Assembly (NCBI GenBank): GCA_014706295.1
Contig: JACSVZ010000007.1
Location: 35,686,633-35,750,632 of the forward strand
DNA: 64,000 nucleotides
From: Lycocorax pyrrhopterus obiensis
Lineage: Eukaryota > Chordata > Aves > Passeriformes > Paradisaeidae
Direction of reading: 5' to 3'
The notes beneath the pieces are model-generated. The model did not search any database. It worked only from the letters and a program-made list of their open reading frames with translations, and was not told the origin of the DNA. Shown here piece by piece: positions 1 through 13,099 of this stretch; positions within the stretch are counted from its first letter, which is position 1, and each line of letters starts with the position of its first letter. Made by a program: the position numbers and the translations under genes.

Positions 1-1192
1 ACTTAAAAACACTGTCATCTCAAACCATGTGAGAATTTTATTTTTAGTCAGACTAAGGCAGAATTATGGTACAAAAATGACATTAGGAGGTCGCTTATCT
101 CATTCTCCTGCCTAAAAGTCAACTGTGCTTATGACATTTCTAATGTCTTTGGCTTAATATTGAGCATCCAGTGACAGAAATTCCAGTTAAAATGTGTGTT
201 TTTTTAATGTCTTACAATAATTTATGGTAATTTTCTCCTTAATGTTTCTCTCTCTTAAATAATGTATCCATGGCTATCATCCCAATTTTATTACACTTGC
301 AAACTGTCCCTAGGCATTTCATGATTGCTACACTTTTCACAATCTTTAAACACTCTGCAAAAAACAATGTTTATGAAACTCTGCATTTAAATTCATATTT
401 AAATCAAAGAATCTTTACCTGGACTGTGACCTCTCATTAGAAACTTTTTTCTTTTTTTTCACTTCCACAAACGATCTTAATAAACAAGAGCCTTACTTGG
501 CCTTGAGTTTTGAAACTAGAGTAAAAGTCTTGAAAATGAAGTTTGAGTACATGTTGGTGGAATATATTAGACTGTTCCTGTCTTCTGCAAAAGAAATGGG
601 TCTGAGAACTGTGGAGTCCAGATAAAGTTTCCTTAGAAATATATTTTCTAAATTATATAAGTTTGAGTTTTACTTGAATTTAGATAGTCAGAGATATTGT
701 TACCTATAGAGCAGATTTTGCAACAGCAGAAGCATCTGAACATCCACTGCAAAGGATAGGAGTTGGCTGTCAAATCTGTTTAAAAAACCCCAGAAGCAAG
801 TATTTCAACTTTGCTAATGTACTCGTTGTCATATACATTCTTCATATTGATATTACTTCCAAAGCATATTGATATTACCTTCAAAGCCAGTCACTTCATC
901 TGACTGAAAATACAAACCATAATTCAAAGTTTTGGGACCTTTCAAAGATCAATGTTGGTAGTTTAATGGTTTTTGTCTAAAGAATTTTGATATAATATGT
1001 AGTGAAGAGAGGAATCAGATACTAGCACTGATTTGTTGGCATGAAGGTTGAAAACTAATTCTGAGAGAGGAAAAAAAAAAGGAAACAAGAAAATCAAACT
1101 TTGGGATCACATGTGAAGAAATCATAATTTTATTTAAACTTTCCAACAAAATCCACATTGATATACAGAAGAAGAAGAGAAGTGTTCACAGC
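1..1192. other. AT-rich non-genic sequence
   Basis: No gene, long open frame or recognisable transposon is seen. The stretch is AT-rich with short T and A runs (for example near 442-460 and 1071-1082). The only structure I can point to is the 22-bp tandem duplication annotated separately at 843-886. Confidence 0.6.
843..886. repeat. Two-copy 22-bp tandem duplication
   Basis: Two adjacent 22-bp units, both beginning catattgatattac, occupy 843-864 and 865-886 and differ at two positions. It looks like a small local duplication. No function is implied. Confidence 0.85.
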
Positions 1193-1334
1193 ACCAGCCT
1201 GCCAGAGCCGAAGAGGCATTTGGACAACGCTCTCAGGCACAGGGTGTGGCTCTTGGGCTGTCCTATGCAGGGCCAGGAGCTGGATTTTGACGATCCTTGT
1301 GGGTCCCTTCCAACTCAGCATATGATTCTATGAT
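1193..1334 (+). mobile_element. CR1 LINE, 3' end fragment
   Basis: This is the 3' terminal piece of a chicken-repeat-1 (CR1) non-LTR retrotransposon, sense on the plus strand. The segment at 1262-1320 (mention of gggccaggagctgga, then gatccttgtgggtccc and ttccaactca) is the familiar CR1 tail, and the element ends at 1334 with tatgattctatgat, the short 3' repeat typical of CR1. Most of the element, including the reverse transcriptase, is missing, as is usual for 5'-truncated CR1 copies. The left edge is uncertain; similarity may begin anywhere from about 1165 to 1200. An open frame on the opposite strand (to 1321) is a by-product. Confidence 0.85.
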
Positions 1335-3394
1335 ACAAGTTAATATACATATATTTTGAGTGTTTTGTTTTTTGGGTTTTTTTTTTAATATCGGACATAC
1401 GTAATATATGCAATTTTTCAACTACCAGCAGTGAGTACCAACGAATTAAACTGAGAAACATTTTTTGAAATATCTAGAATAATGTGATGATTTACAGGAC
1501 CAAATAGTTATCACATACTTTTGCTGCTAACAGCTTTTTCTTCCCTTGTAATGAGATTTTCTTTCCCTCTTTAAATAATTTTCATTAGAAATAAACATCC
1601 CTACATGTCAATGAGACAGAACTTTTTTTTATCATTCACGCATTCAAAAAGCTCTTGATATAATAGTAAAAATAATGTTATACTTGCTTTAAATTTGAAA
1701 AACAACTAGATTCAGGCTACAATTATATTGTAGTTTTACTTGTATATCCAGTTGGGTTTTCTTTGATATAGTAAATATCCTGCAGTTGTGCAGGATCAGT
1801 TTTCAACAGTCCCCATATTAAATACAAAGTTTTGCTATTGTTTGGAATAGAAGTGTAAATCAGGTAATATATGATAAGGAGGCAAAACACGTGAAACTCA
1901 CTTTCTTACAAAAGTGATAAAAACTTCATTTTCATACTGAAATGCTTTTACAGTCAGCGCATTTTTCTTTGCAATTGTCAATTGAGACAGACATTCTGTG
2001 TTTTAGGAACATACCTAGCTCCTTTCTCTTCCAAAAACTGGAAAACATTTTCCAATGTCTCACCTTGGTAGCCACACAAAAGTTATCAAAGTTATCAATA
2101 TTGAGAACAAACACAGAATCTCTGAATCATATACTGTGATGTTAGCATTTCTTTTGAAAAGCATTCTCCTTTTAAACTTTAACCAGCATATTTTTTAGAA
2201 TGATGAACATTAAAGTAACAGATAAATGAACAAAGCATCTTGTATACTGAAGATAATAATCTGAAGAAAAAATCATAAGGTAAAAATAAGAAATCCAAAG
2301 ATTTCTTCTACTCTTTCATTGCTTCATTGATTACTGAATGAGGAAACTGAAAGAATTTTAATGTTCTATTTATGTTATATTTAGTGTATTCAATCCAGAG
2401 AGATGACAACTAGGAAAAAGAGAAAAATTAAATTTATTTTATCAACTTATTGTGTAGGCCACCACTTCAAACTGAGAAACACAGACTGCATATTGTTACA
2501 CATATACAGCATGTGATGGAGGCTCTGCACTTCAGCATCATCATACAGCTCACACAGTACTGGAGCTGCAATTTGTTTGCTATAGACCAGTGCTCCTAGA
2601 TCTGGAACTAAATTCTCCATGCCATTTATTCTTCTGCTCTGAACAAAACTAGATGGAATACAAGTTCCATAGCACTTTGAAAACAAGCATATTAATCTCA
2701 ATTTAGCTAAAAGTTATCTAAGGTCATGCTTTCTAGTACTTACTTCTTTGTATACATTTGTGACAGAATGACAGACCTTTGTCTGTATGAATGAAGACAT
2801 CATTGTACAATAGATGCAGTCATGACAATATAACCACAACACTAGTGTGTGTAAATTTAATGTATAAACCACAGTGAGTCATCTGTTTGTACGACTCATT
2901 TAAAAAAAATGTCCACATTTTTGTGGACATGTCCGCATTTCTCCATGTCCACAAAGGAAATAAATTGCATCTAAAAATAAAAAGATGCTGCAAATACTAA
3001 TGCACTTTATCTGAGGTAGTAAAAATTCAAAATACAGCACAATGATTTTTGACTATCCTTAAAAGATTTACTCATAAGTGTTTGATGCAAGTCACATCAG
3101 AGCAGAGTGAGCCAGTTGTTTCATCTTATGTCACATAAAATGTAGGTCATGGAGCATCCCCCGGTAAAACTTGTGTCAGTCTCACACTTTCTGTTTGAGC
3201 AACCCCACATAAGAAAATAATTATCTGCCTCTCCTCATTGGCCCAGGTCTGAAGTCTGATCATCTTTCTACTGCTGAAATATAAACCCTGGTTATGACAT
3301 TTCCTACTCTGGATACTAAACCTATCTCAGTCTCACTGAGGTGTATCTGGATACTCCTGATATTCACATGATTTTTCTCCACATATACATATAT
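1335..3394. other. AT-rich non-genic sequence
   Basis: No transposon or gene is recognised. Open frames here (for example 1932-2139 on both strands and 2447-2701 on minus) are short and have no recognisable motif. A compact inverted repeat at 2909-2955 is listed separately. Confidence 0.55.
2909..2955. repeat. Overlapping alternative hairpins
   Basis: Arm atgtccaca (2909-2917) pairs with tgtggacat (2922-2930) across a four-T loop. The same middle arm, as tttgtggacatg (2920-2931), pairs perfectly over 12 bp with catgtccacaaa (2944-2955) across a 12-nt loop. The two hairpins share the central arm and so exclude each other. The biological meaning is unknown; a decayed palindromic repeat or chance is possible. 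Confidence 0.8.
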
Positions 3395-4004
3395 ATCATG
3401 GAATCATAGAACCATAGAATGGTTTAGGTTCAAAGGGACCTTAAAGATTTCCTAGTTCCAACTGCCTTGCTGTGGGCAGAGACACTTCCTCAGAGCCCTG
3501 TTCAACCTGGCCTTAAACACTTCCAGGAATGGGGAATCCACAACTTCTCCAGACAACCTGCTCCAGTGCCTCACCACCCTCACAGTAAAGATTTTCTTCT
3601 GGATAGCTAACTTAAATTACTCCTCTTTCCATTTGAAGCCATCAATCCCTGCCCTATCACTACAGTTCCTGAGGAGAGTCTCACTTCGGCTTTCTTGTAC
3701 GCTGTAAGGTCTCCACACAACCTTCTATTTTCCAGACCCTCTCATCCTGTTTTGGTAAGTGGGATGCACTAGTCCCGTCATCAGCTTTGTGACCCTCCTC
3801 TGGACCTGCTCCAACAGGTCCATGATCTTCTTGCATTGGGGGCACCAGAGCTGGATGCAGCACTCCAGATGGGATGCCATAAGAGCAGAGGATAGAATCA
3901 CCTCCCACAGCCTGCTGGCCACATTCTTTTTGATGCAGCCCAGGATACACTTGGATTTTTGGGCTGTGGGGGCACGTTTCCAGGCCATGCTGAGCCATAT
4001 TGCC
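3395..4004 (-). mobile_element. CR1 LINE, 3' portion with decayed reverse-transcriptase C-terminus
   Basis: A 5'-truncated CR1 copy on the minus strand. Its 3' end is at 3395, where the plus strand shows the reverse complement of the CR1 tail (atcatggaatcatagaacc, then a gaatggtt-type start). Reading the minus strand over about 3725-4018 gives a peptide recognisable as the C-terminal part of the CR1 ORF2 protein. Its core is SRLWEVILSSAL, followed by HLECCIQLWCPQ and LLEQVQRRVTKL, matching the pattern of CR1 and related LINE proteins downstream of the polymerase domain. The copy is an inactive fragment: it lacks the endonuclease and most of the polymerase, and stops or frameshifts break the rest. 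The left-hand 5' edge near 4004 is approximate. Overlapping open frames on both strands here are not host genes. Confidence 0.95.
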
Positions 4005-6622
4005 CTTGTTGTTTTCATTACGGAGAAATTAACTGTTGGCTAACCACTCTGCTTCTTATAGATACCCAGCAAAGAATCTCTCAGTTTTTGAGGCAAAGAC
4101 TGCATCTTCTATATGCTAAATTGTCAAACACAGGCTTTAATAATTCTATTTTTCCATGTTTTATAATGGAACTAGATGGGAGGTCTGGAATTAATTTCAC
4201 CTAACATTAGATTTCTATTAGTCTTCTGCATGCAAATTAGTCTAAAAGTTCCAATTTATAGTCAACAGAGAGATAAACACTTTTGGAAGTAATTTAATTG
4301 CGTACCTTAGGGCAGAATGAACTATATTCCATAAATTCACATTCCACTTCATATATTTTAAAGGAAACCTACTCTCTGATTTTAAGTTCTACCCTAGGTC
4401 TTTTTAAGTTCGTATCTAGTTGCTGTCTTAATATATAACTCTTGTAATAAAAGAATCACCCATTTTTTCTATCTGAAGTCCTCATCATTGTATGTTCTGA
4501 AATGCTGGCAATATCATTGTGCTTTATTTTCTTTAATGTCTTGAGGAATGGTGGGACTGTAACACCAATATGCAGATAAGGAATCATGTATCATAAATAA
4601 CTTGATAAGTCATGAAAAGAAGAGTCTGTACTAGGGCAATATTTATTGAGGGCACTGTTTTGAAGGCCAAACAATGTCTTTATCCTTACAACTGAAGCTA
4701 CAGCTCTACGAAGTCTCTTACACAATAGACTTTTATTGCAACTTTAGAGTTATAGAAACAATCACAAAGAGTTTGGTACCCTTGTCAGAGTTCTTGTAAC
4801 TTACATATGTATACTTTATTGAACAGATGAGTTATTATTAGCATCTTAACCCACCTTCCAGTAAACTTGTTTACGCTCAATAATACTTACTTTTTAGCAT
4901 ACTTCTGCCTGAAATACAGTCCTGATAGTCAGCTGCAACAATAAGAAAGGAAATATCAGCTGAAAGAAAATATGTGTAAAAATCATACCATTGTTTAAAA
5001 TATCCTATTCAAGAAAATAATTCAAGATGAATTCCCACAATTTTTAATTCCAACATTTTTAAAGTAAACTAACATAATGTAAATAATCCCAGAAGGTCTG
5101 TCTATTAGGATCTTGCCACAGAACTTGGCATATTTTTATATTGGGCCAGCTGAAAATGTTTTGCTTTCATCTGTAGCATTTTATTACTAATTTTCAAGCT
5201 TTCTATAGGAGATAAGGATGCCAAGTTAACATTATACTTATGGTTTATTAATGAGGTTTAACATACTGCAAATTCAGGGAGGGAAGGAATTACTGAATGG
5301 AAAAGATTGAAATGAAACAGCTGCATGTTAAAAATACTTTCTTTTTAATATTTAATTTTTTATTATTGTGACCATATGTCTATGGTAAGGTCATATGGAG
5401 TTCACTCTTGTAAAGTTACATTACTATTTTAAACTACTCAACAATAATTGGCCTTTGGAAAAGCAAATGAATACTTTGATCTTGAGCTAGGTTAAACTGG
5501 CTATTTAAAAGTAGGGTTAATTGGAACCATAGTGTAAATACCAGAATAGCTCTAAATACAAAAAATACAATATGGAGGTTTTGAGTACTAGGTTTGATAG
5601 GCTTGGAGCTATTTACGTTTATGATTAGTTATAGAGTTAGTCCCCAAAATCATAATTTTGTATTAAGCCTGTTGTTACATTTGGTACACAAAATAATAAG
5701 CAGGTTGAACTAAACATAAGGATGAAACTATTATTATTTTCTAAAGAAATATTAATTTAATTTTCATGAAAGAGAATACGTGATGTAAGCTTCAATCAAA
5801 CTCACCCAATATTTTTGTGACCAACATCTAAATAAGATAAAAATTAGGGCAATTTTTAATCTAACATCTGAGTTTCTATCTGGGCATGAAGAAAGGATAC
5901 ATAACTTAAGAAAACACATAAAACATCTGTTCTTCCTATGCAGAAAGTAAGTAAACTACAGAAAGCAACCTGATTTTTGTCTTGAAGGTTAGCAATATAC
6001 AGAATATTATATATATTTCTAATATACAGAATACCACAGTGTATATCGATACATAATGTTAGGAGCTTGGTGCACTGTTTTCCTAAAATATCTTGGAACA
6101 ACAAGCTGAATAAACATGTAGATCTAATAAAAAGGCCAAAAATTGGTTTAGCGACAAAGAATTTCAGCGTAACTGAAATCAGGCCACAGCTGTAGAATCT
6201 GAAGCAATCACGAAAGTGAATGTTCTTTTAAAGTAGGCTGGACTGAATCACTCAGAAACATACCAGGTGCCAGATACTAAAGCACTTGCCATATTTACCA
6301 AGGCATCAGAACTGTAGGGTATTGAGTCCCAAGCAGTTTTTTGAGAGGGAATCATATTTGGAATGAAAGACTATGAAACTCAGATGAAGCAGATTAGCAC
6401 AGATTTGAGAAAACTGATGCAAAATATGGAGCAAGAGGATATGTTAGAAAAAAAATTTAAATCACCTCTTCTAACTTAGGAACCCACTCATTATTTTAAA
6501 AACAACTATACAATCTTTGTTTGTGCACCAAAGTAATACCAGCATAGCAATACCACTTCAATTATTTTTCCCCATCCTATTTATGGTATATGTAATGTTC
6601 TTACATTAGGATAGAGTACCAA
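4005..6622. other. AT-rich non-genic sequence
   Basis: Nothing gene-like is seen. There is a small direct repeat at 5994-6033 and a short, imperfect ccatatg/catatgg inverted repeat at about 5374-5396, of a kind expected by chance. The 82-codon minus-strand frame at 5856-6104 has no recognisable features. Confidence 0.55.
5994..6033. repeat. 13-bp direct repeat, 27-bp period
   Basis: The 13-mer aatatacagaata occurs at 5994-6006 and again at 6021-6033, separated by an AT-rich spacer. A minor local duplication. Confidence 0.75.
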
Positions 6623-6988
6623 GAATCACAGAATCTCAAAATAGCTTGGGTTGGAAGGAACCCCTAGTTTCCACCCACTGGATCAGTTTGCTCAGGATCC
6701 CTGCCAACCTGACATTTGACACTTCCAGGGATGGGGTATCTACCACTTAGCTGGGTAACCTCCTCCATTGTCTCACCACTCTCATAGTAAAGAATTTCTT
6801 CCTAACATCTAATCTACATCTCTCCTCTCATAGTTTAAAACTGTTCCCCCTTGACCTATTTCTATTTATCTGTGTAAACATCTCTTTACCTCTTTTTTAT
6901 GAGCCCCTTTTAGGTACCCAAAGGCTACTATAAGGTCTCCCCAGAGACTTGTCGTCTCCAGAATGAACAACTTCAACTCCCTAAGCCT
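6623..6988 (-). mobile_element. CR1 LINE fragment
   Basis: A second minus-strand CR1. The plus strand opens with gaatcacagaatctcaaaat and then gggttggaaggaacccc, the reverse complement of a CR1 3' end. It continues through the characteristic blocks acacttccagggatggggta, tctcaccactctcatagtaa and agaatttcttcctaacatct, and ends near gaacaacttcaactccctaa. The copy is more diverged than the one at 3395-4004 and contains no useful open frame. The 5' edge (about 6988) is where similarity fades; after it the sequence returns to AT-rich unique DNA. Confidence 0.93.
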
Positions 6989-9900
6989 TAATATATCTAT
7001 GTGGCAGTCACCAAAATATGAGAAACTCATGCATATAATTGGTTCCCATAATGTAACTCATTCTGTTTGGAAGAATACTGTAGATTTTCAGAGTGCTGTG
7101 GAACTTGTACACTTATTCCATCACAGGAATCTGCTTTGAGAGACTGGCAACCTGTGTGTTTTCCATCAAGCCCTCAGTTTAAAAAAATGGACGTATGTAC
7201 CTAAATGTATTCCTGCTTGATTGCTCAGCCTATAAATGTGGTGGTAGGTCTCCCAACGTTACAACTGTCTCTGGTAAAAAAGGATGATCTTCTAAATGCC
7301 TTAGCTGTCAAGCTCTCATGATCTCAATAATTCTTGACAGAAGAAGCATATTCTGAAGGTACTCCTGTATGCTTCACATTCTGCCTTATTTGCATAGGCA
7401 CAATTATTAGAACAAATACTTTTTTTCTTTCAATAACTTAGTTCTATTCTTTGCAACAGCTCAAGACTTCCCACTTGGCAAGATGGCTTCATCTACTTGA
7501 TAAACTTTCTGTTCTGGTAGGATGTCTTGTGATGAACTAGTAAGACTTCATGGGGAGTGTGGCCTCAGTTCTAGTTCCTATGTCTTTCTGCTTCTCTATG
7601 AAGGCTATCTAGAACAGGATCAGAATTGCCGGAATCACATATCTATAGTTTCAGGTTCCTGAGAATTCCAACGATTAAAGGAAACCTCAAAGCTTCCTTT
7701 GCAACTTCTTGTGTCTTTCTAAGTAACAGAACCCATGCAAGACCTTCCACTTCAGTTATTTTCCTGGTTCATATTTTACTATAATCCTTAGTTGCAACAT
7801 TTAAAAAATTCCGTGTCTCAGAAATTGTGGCTGCAGAAATTGTTCAGTAACATCACCAAGCTTTCCTTGTTAAGCTATTGCCTTTAAAATTTAAGGATTG
7901 GCTGCCTTTGCTGTTCCCATGCGAAGAGTGTGAAAGACTAAACTACTGTGAAAGGCTTAGTCTTTTATGGTGAACAGTTAGCTTCCACACCTGTCCTTTA
8001 AGGAGGTAAATCTGCTGGTCATTAACTGTCCTGGACTTGAATATATTTTGTCGTACTAGTGATTAAACCTTATTATGGATGCTAGCTAGTAGGACTTTTT
8101 AACACTAATAAAATGCCAAGTACTGTATAGGAAATCATGTTAGATATTGCAAAAGTAGTTTCTCAGTAGCTCTGATTTGCATTTCACCTCACTATCTTTA
8201 TTTGGGTAGGTTTTATAACATTCAGTAATTTTTTTGCAACTCTCAGTTTAAGTGTGAGCACTAAAGTACTACATAAAGGAAGGCAGAACTTAACTCCAAG
8301 GCTATGCAAATTTATTGTACATAAATTTTGTTAGAAAGCATTGCTCTATTGCCACTCTACTGTATTCCTAAATTTAAGTGTATAAAACTAGGGTTCTTAA
8401 ATGTTGAATCTCTGCTATTCATTACAAGCAACATGTGCACTTATAAGTGATGTCCTAATATATACATATTTGACTTCAGTAATTACAGATTCACTTATCC
8501 ATCTGTGTGAAACATATTGGGTAGGTATCACTGTCAGAATCTATAAAAACATCACCAGTTTGTGGTGACAACAAATGGCACAGAAACTGACCATCAAAGT
8601 TTGCATACCTGCTCCCTGCTAATGACTAGATTCAGAAGCTGATGTCTAATTGATGACTGAGATATGGCAACAATACTGTTTTATTCACTGTCACTTCTAG
8701 AACTACTAATATGTCTTATAATTTGCTCCAGTGTGGTACTGACAAATAAATCCCTGAAACAGAAGAAAGCTTGGTGGACATGGCTAAGGATGATGTGCCC
8801 CTGAAACTCAGGGATTAATAAAGGATGTGACTGACCACAGCTGTACCAAAGCTGACTTTATCTCACCACAGAGGAGACCAGAAAATGGCCAAATTTTAAA
8901 AAGCTATCAACAGCTGAGTGGATCAACTTGTGGTGTAAATGTTTTTCCCTGTATCCATTCAAAGATCATGAATATCTCCCTGAGGTAGTCAGACCGGCAT
9001 GAGGGGAGTAAGTGTTTCAATCAAAAATTCTAAAATGTCTGAATCAGACAATTGTATAAACCTAGAAATTACTGTTGCTTCTATATACTTAAACACCACC
9101 AAGTCACTCTTTGGGTTTCTAGTCTGAACAAAACTACTTAGTTTGGGGTTTCAGTGACGTTATCAGTACCTTCTGGACCCACTGGGAGGCAGACCTATTA
9201 TTTCCTGCAACAAGGCTTTTAATGCTGCCTACACTACTGTCCAATCTAAGAAAGTAACAGATGTTGTCCAAATGACCTGGTGAGAAATATGTCTGCCTGG
9301 GTTTCTAGGATGGCAGCCTCCTGTCTGCACTACTCACTATACCTTGATTCCACTGGTCGAGGTTCTGACGGACTGTGACACAGCCTTGACTGGATCTCAG
9401 CCTGGGTCAACTGCCATGGTAACTCCTTGCTTGTTTATTGTACTCTTTGACATTCAGGACCACCAAAGCTGATAGGATGGGTTGTATTCACCTGTGCTAA
9501 CTCTTTTCCAATGGGAGCATGCAGGGAAGAGTACAGACATGCTAGGAGTGGACTGCAGGGCACTCTGGGAACCTATCCCAATCCCAAGGTCAATACCTCT
9601 ATCTCTACATATCTTGCTGCCATCTGAAATGAATGATCAAATGATCTTACTCAATAGATTGTATTTGCATTTTTTTTCCTGTCATTAACCTAATCTGAGC
9701 CACCTTTCACTGCCCTAACTCCCCTGCTCAAATGCTACTTGCTTTTATACATCAGTTAGCTCTTACTGCCTGAACTTGTACCGCAGGTAGTGAATACAAA
9801 ACATCTGCAAGGGCAGAGTGCTGAGCCTTGTACTGCTGGTTCTGCTCCTTAAACTTTTTTTTTTTTTTTCAGATTTCAAATACTCAAATTCCTTGCAAAG

Positions 9901-11097
9901 AGCTGTACATTTCTACCCAGTTTCTTTCTTGACTGTCTTTAACAGACTATTCAGATTATTTGTAACTTTACACAAAGCTGTACTTCAGCGGCCTTAAGCA
10001 TCTTCTGTAGAATTAGAGTTATCCTGGGGGAATACAACTAATTTTCCTGCTTTTTTACTCAGAAAGGCTTACAGCTTCCTTGGCAGATGAGCTGTTCCCC
10101 TAAACTATCCTAAACGACAGAAAATGACTGTCTCTCTCAATTATCCTGATCATCCTAATAAAAACACATTCCTTAAATTTTCATTTTCCTGCTTCTACAT
10201 GTGGCCAGACATTTAAGCTTGTATCTGAAGACCAAGCCAACAAACTACATTTGCTAAAAAACCCTAGGCTGTATTTGCCATTTTAGTTAACATGGTATAA
10301 CTGGAATTTTGATGTCTTACAGTCTTGCTGCTTTCCAAAATGCTGAGGTTTAGGCAAACACACAGAAAAAAATTACATTTTTAAGAAAGTTAAACTGCAA
10401 CGTACAAGGAACAAGCATTAGTCGTATTGCATTGCATGCAAATTTTATGCTTCTAAGTAGTTTTCTAATATACTAGAAGCAATAACTGTAAAAAATGTTT
10501 GTCCCTGCACACAGAACTTCTAAGATAAGTGTTTTTTGCCATAAGTTGTGGTTACTGGCAGCAAGACAGCTGACTAGGGTCCTGAGGATGGGCTGAGTGT
10601 TAGTTTCACTACCCTAAAGATTGATATTCACTGTCAATCTAGCATGAGATAAAGCTAAAGATACGTATTTAAGTTTTAAGGAAAGATTTTACCCGGAGGA
10701 GCTATATAGAGAAATTTCTGCATCGCTTTTCTATATATTTCAGTTTACATTCTATTAGCCATAGACGAGATGGTGGTACAAATTACAGTCTGAGTAAGCT
10801 GCTCTTTTTTATTATTATTATTTTTTTAAAAATTATATTTAGCTGGTTCTGTTTCAAAACCCTTTGAAGCTAAATTTTATCAAGTAGATGATTTCTTCAC
10901 TGTAGTGTAGCATGATGACCTTTTTCTTAAAAAGGTATTTTGTCAAAATTCCAAGCATTTTCTTGCAAAAAGAACAGCTTGAAATATCAAATATAATGCT
11001 AAGCTATATTGATGAAAAATCTTGGAAGATTATGTATCTTCCTTCTGGCAGCAGAAATTAGTATTTCAGACTGTCAGATCTTTATACTGTGAAAGTA
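6989..11097. other. Non-genic sequence, slightly GC-richer at about 8.8-9.6 kb
   Basis: No gene or transposon is recognised. The part from about 8760 to 9620 is less AT-rich and could hold old, decayed repeat sequence or diverged functional DNA, but I can match it to nothing. A T run lies near 9858-9870 and a TTATT-type run near 10805-10826. A 9-bp stem at 7933-7941/7957-7965 is within chance expectation. Confidence 0.5.
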
Positions 11098-11434
11098 TTT
11101 ATTGCATAGTCATGGTGATACAAAGTTCATTTAGTCAAATTCCTCTGTTTCCCCAAACAAGGCAGCATTGCCTGAGATGAGGGGTTGCAGTTTAGTGAAT
11201 CGTGTATAACTGTTTGTCCAAAGCCTTTCCTTTTCCACTCTTTATCCATCTGAACGCTCTGGGTGTAGTTTTTCCCTGTTCTGCTTCCATCAGAGGAACC
11301 ATCAGGTTCTCCAAAGCCTGTTGGCTCAGCAGTGTATGTCTGCCTACAGCATGTAAACGCCAAGGAACAACAGCGAGAGGTCACTGCTCGAGAAGCTGCT
11401 GAAGCAGGCGATACTGGAGATCCTGGATAGCTCT
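11098..11434 (-). other. Candidate 3'-terminal exon with open frame and poly(A) signal
   Basis: Read on the minus strand, a moderately pyrimidine-rich run ends in an AG at 11436-11435. From 11434 an open frame continues about 100 codons to a TGA at 11129-11127, and a consensus AATAAA (11103-11098) follows about 24 nt later. The segment is clearly GC-richer and has more CpG than its AT-rich flanks. The frame is rich in Ser, Thr and Gly, has a Cys cluster (SRCCSLAFTCCRQ) and a polar tail, and shows no domain I know. The frame also stays open a few codons upstream of the AG to 11453, so an unspliced reading exists. Alternatives are a non-coding RNA exon, a fragment of a retrocopy, or an unrecognised repeat. 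No partner exon is found in this window. The exon order of signals is seen; transcription and coding are inference. Confidence 0.3.
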
Positions 11435-11453
11435 CTATAGACCAAGAAATCAT

Positions 11454-13041
11454 ACAGAAGGTGAAAAGTCTTTAAAGGCTCCTGATCATTTTACTATTGC
11501 ATTATCTACTTATATTCTAAAATGATCCAAAAGATACTCCAAAGTCTTGTTTTTTATAATTTAGATTAACTTGAACTAAAAATAGTGCATTAGAAAATAG
11601 CATTTTGTTATGATTTAGATAAATCTTACTTTTTTTTTTCATGATTACAGTACCAAAACCACATTTAAAGTTATATTTTTAAAAAAATTAGTAAGTTTTA
11701 TGGACTTACAATCAATTAATTTCCTTTCATATTCCGTATTAGGTTTTTTTCCCATGTAAACTTTGGAAAAATATTAAGCCAATAAGGTACAAGTTTATTA
11801 AAATAGACAATAAATCAGATTTGTAAGCAACCTTCACCTAAAAAAAAAAAATATGGAATTAATTTAGAAAATAATTATAAAATGTAATTAATCTGACTGC
11901 ATGCATTATTAAATAGCAAATTGATGAACAATAGTCAGCTAAGAAATCCTTTGCTAATTTTCTCCCGGGTAAAGAACAAATTTAGTAATATAATTCTAAA
12001 TTTAGAGTATTCTGGTTTTAATTCTTCTAGTTCCTAGAACATTAGAAAAAATTTCTGTCTTGTTTAAAATCTGTAATTAATTTTAGATTTAAATGTGCTT
12101 TTTCCATAATTTTCCAGTGAGAAAATATATACCTTTGGCTGAATCTGTAAAACCCATTGATTTCTAATCATTTGGAAAAGTGCTCTGTCCTTATGGTACT
12201 ATGATGAATTCCATAAATATATCAAGTATTTCGTCTCCATACAATCCAACTCTGACACTGTAAGACTTTATGTGGTCCAGCTTCCTTCTCTCTGTGGTCT
12301 GTTACTATCTCACCCATATATATAAAAAAAGATAAAAACATTGAATTGTCTGATAAAGCTTTTATAATCGGTTCATTTTTACTGACAGTATCCAGCTCAA
12401 AACTGCTGTATGTTGCTGACGCAGAGTAGCAGGAGCAGTTCATTATTTCTGCTATGGCTCCAGCTCTTTCAAGAAGAGAAAAAAACTGCTTTAATCAAAA
12501 GCTGAGCATCTTAGTTTACTTGAAGACCTGATTTTTTGAAAAGTCTTTGATTCTTTGAAAGGGGTCAGAGTGACATTTCTGTAATGGTTTTCCTTTCTTC
12601 CACTTGGCAGAGCAGCTAGTCTGTCTTGTAATCAGGCTACGAAAAGGACAGGGGGAATCAAAGCAGCTACTGATGTTTAGATGGCAAAATGGCCTACCTG
12701 AAAGCTTAAGTATTTTATGAATGGCTTCTGTAAATATCCATAATAGAGGTGGCAACTATGGGTTCCAGCTCAGGATCTCTTTGTTTCATAGGTTTGGGAC
12801 TCAAGAATAAATTTATGAAGGGCCCTTGGAATTAACTTTGCAATGTCCAAATTTCAGATATTTCTTTTGTTTATGTAATCTTCCTCAAATTTTCTGTACT
12901 GCACACATACACATTGTACATAAAACTGCAATATTAAGGGAGTGACTTGAACCTTTACTGAGCTAATTAGCTTTAACTCAAATAGACATATTTGTGAAAG
13001 TGTTACCTAATTCAAAAGGTGTCCCTTCTATTATTGCAATA
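11454..13041. other. AT-rich non-genic sequence
   Basis: No supportable feature. Short minus-strand frames at 12222-12443 and 12516-12755 carry no recognisable motif. The part around 12560-12780 is somewhat less AT-rich than its neighbours. Confidence 0.5.
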
Positions 13042-13066
13042 GTTGTTGTTATTATTATTAATAATA

Positions 13067-13099
<33 letters not shown>

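Noticed and set aside
3681..4018. Two overlapping minus-strand frames of about 100 codons
   Set aside because: They lie inside a CR1 copy; one is the decayed C-terminal part of CR1 ORF2, so not a host gene.
7933..7965. 9-bp inverted repeat aaagactaa/ttagtcttt
   Set aside because: Several stems of this size are expected by chance in 64 kb of AT-rich DNA.
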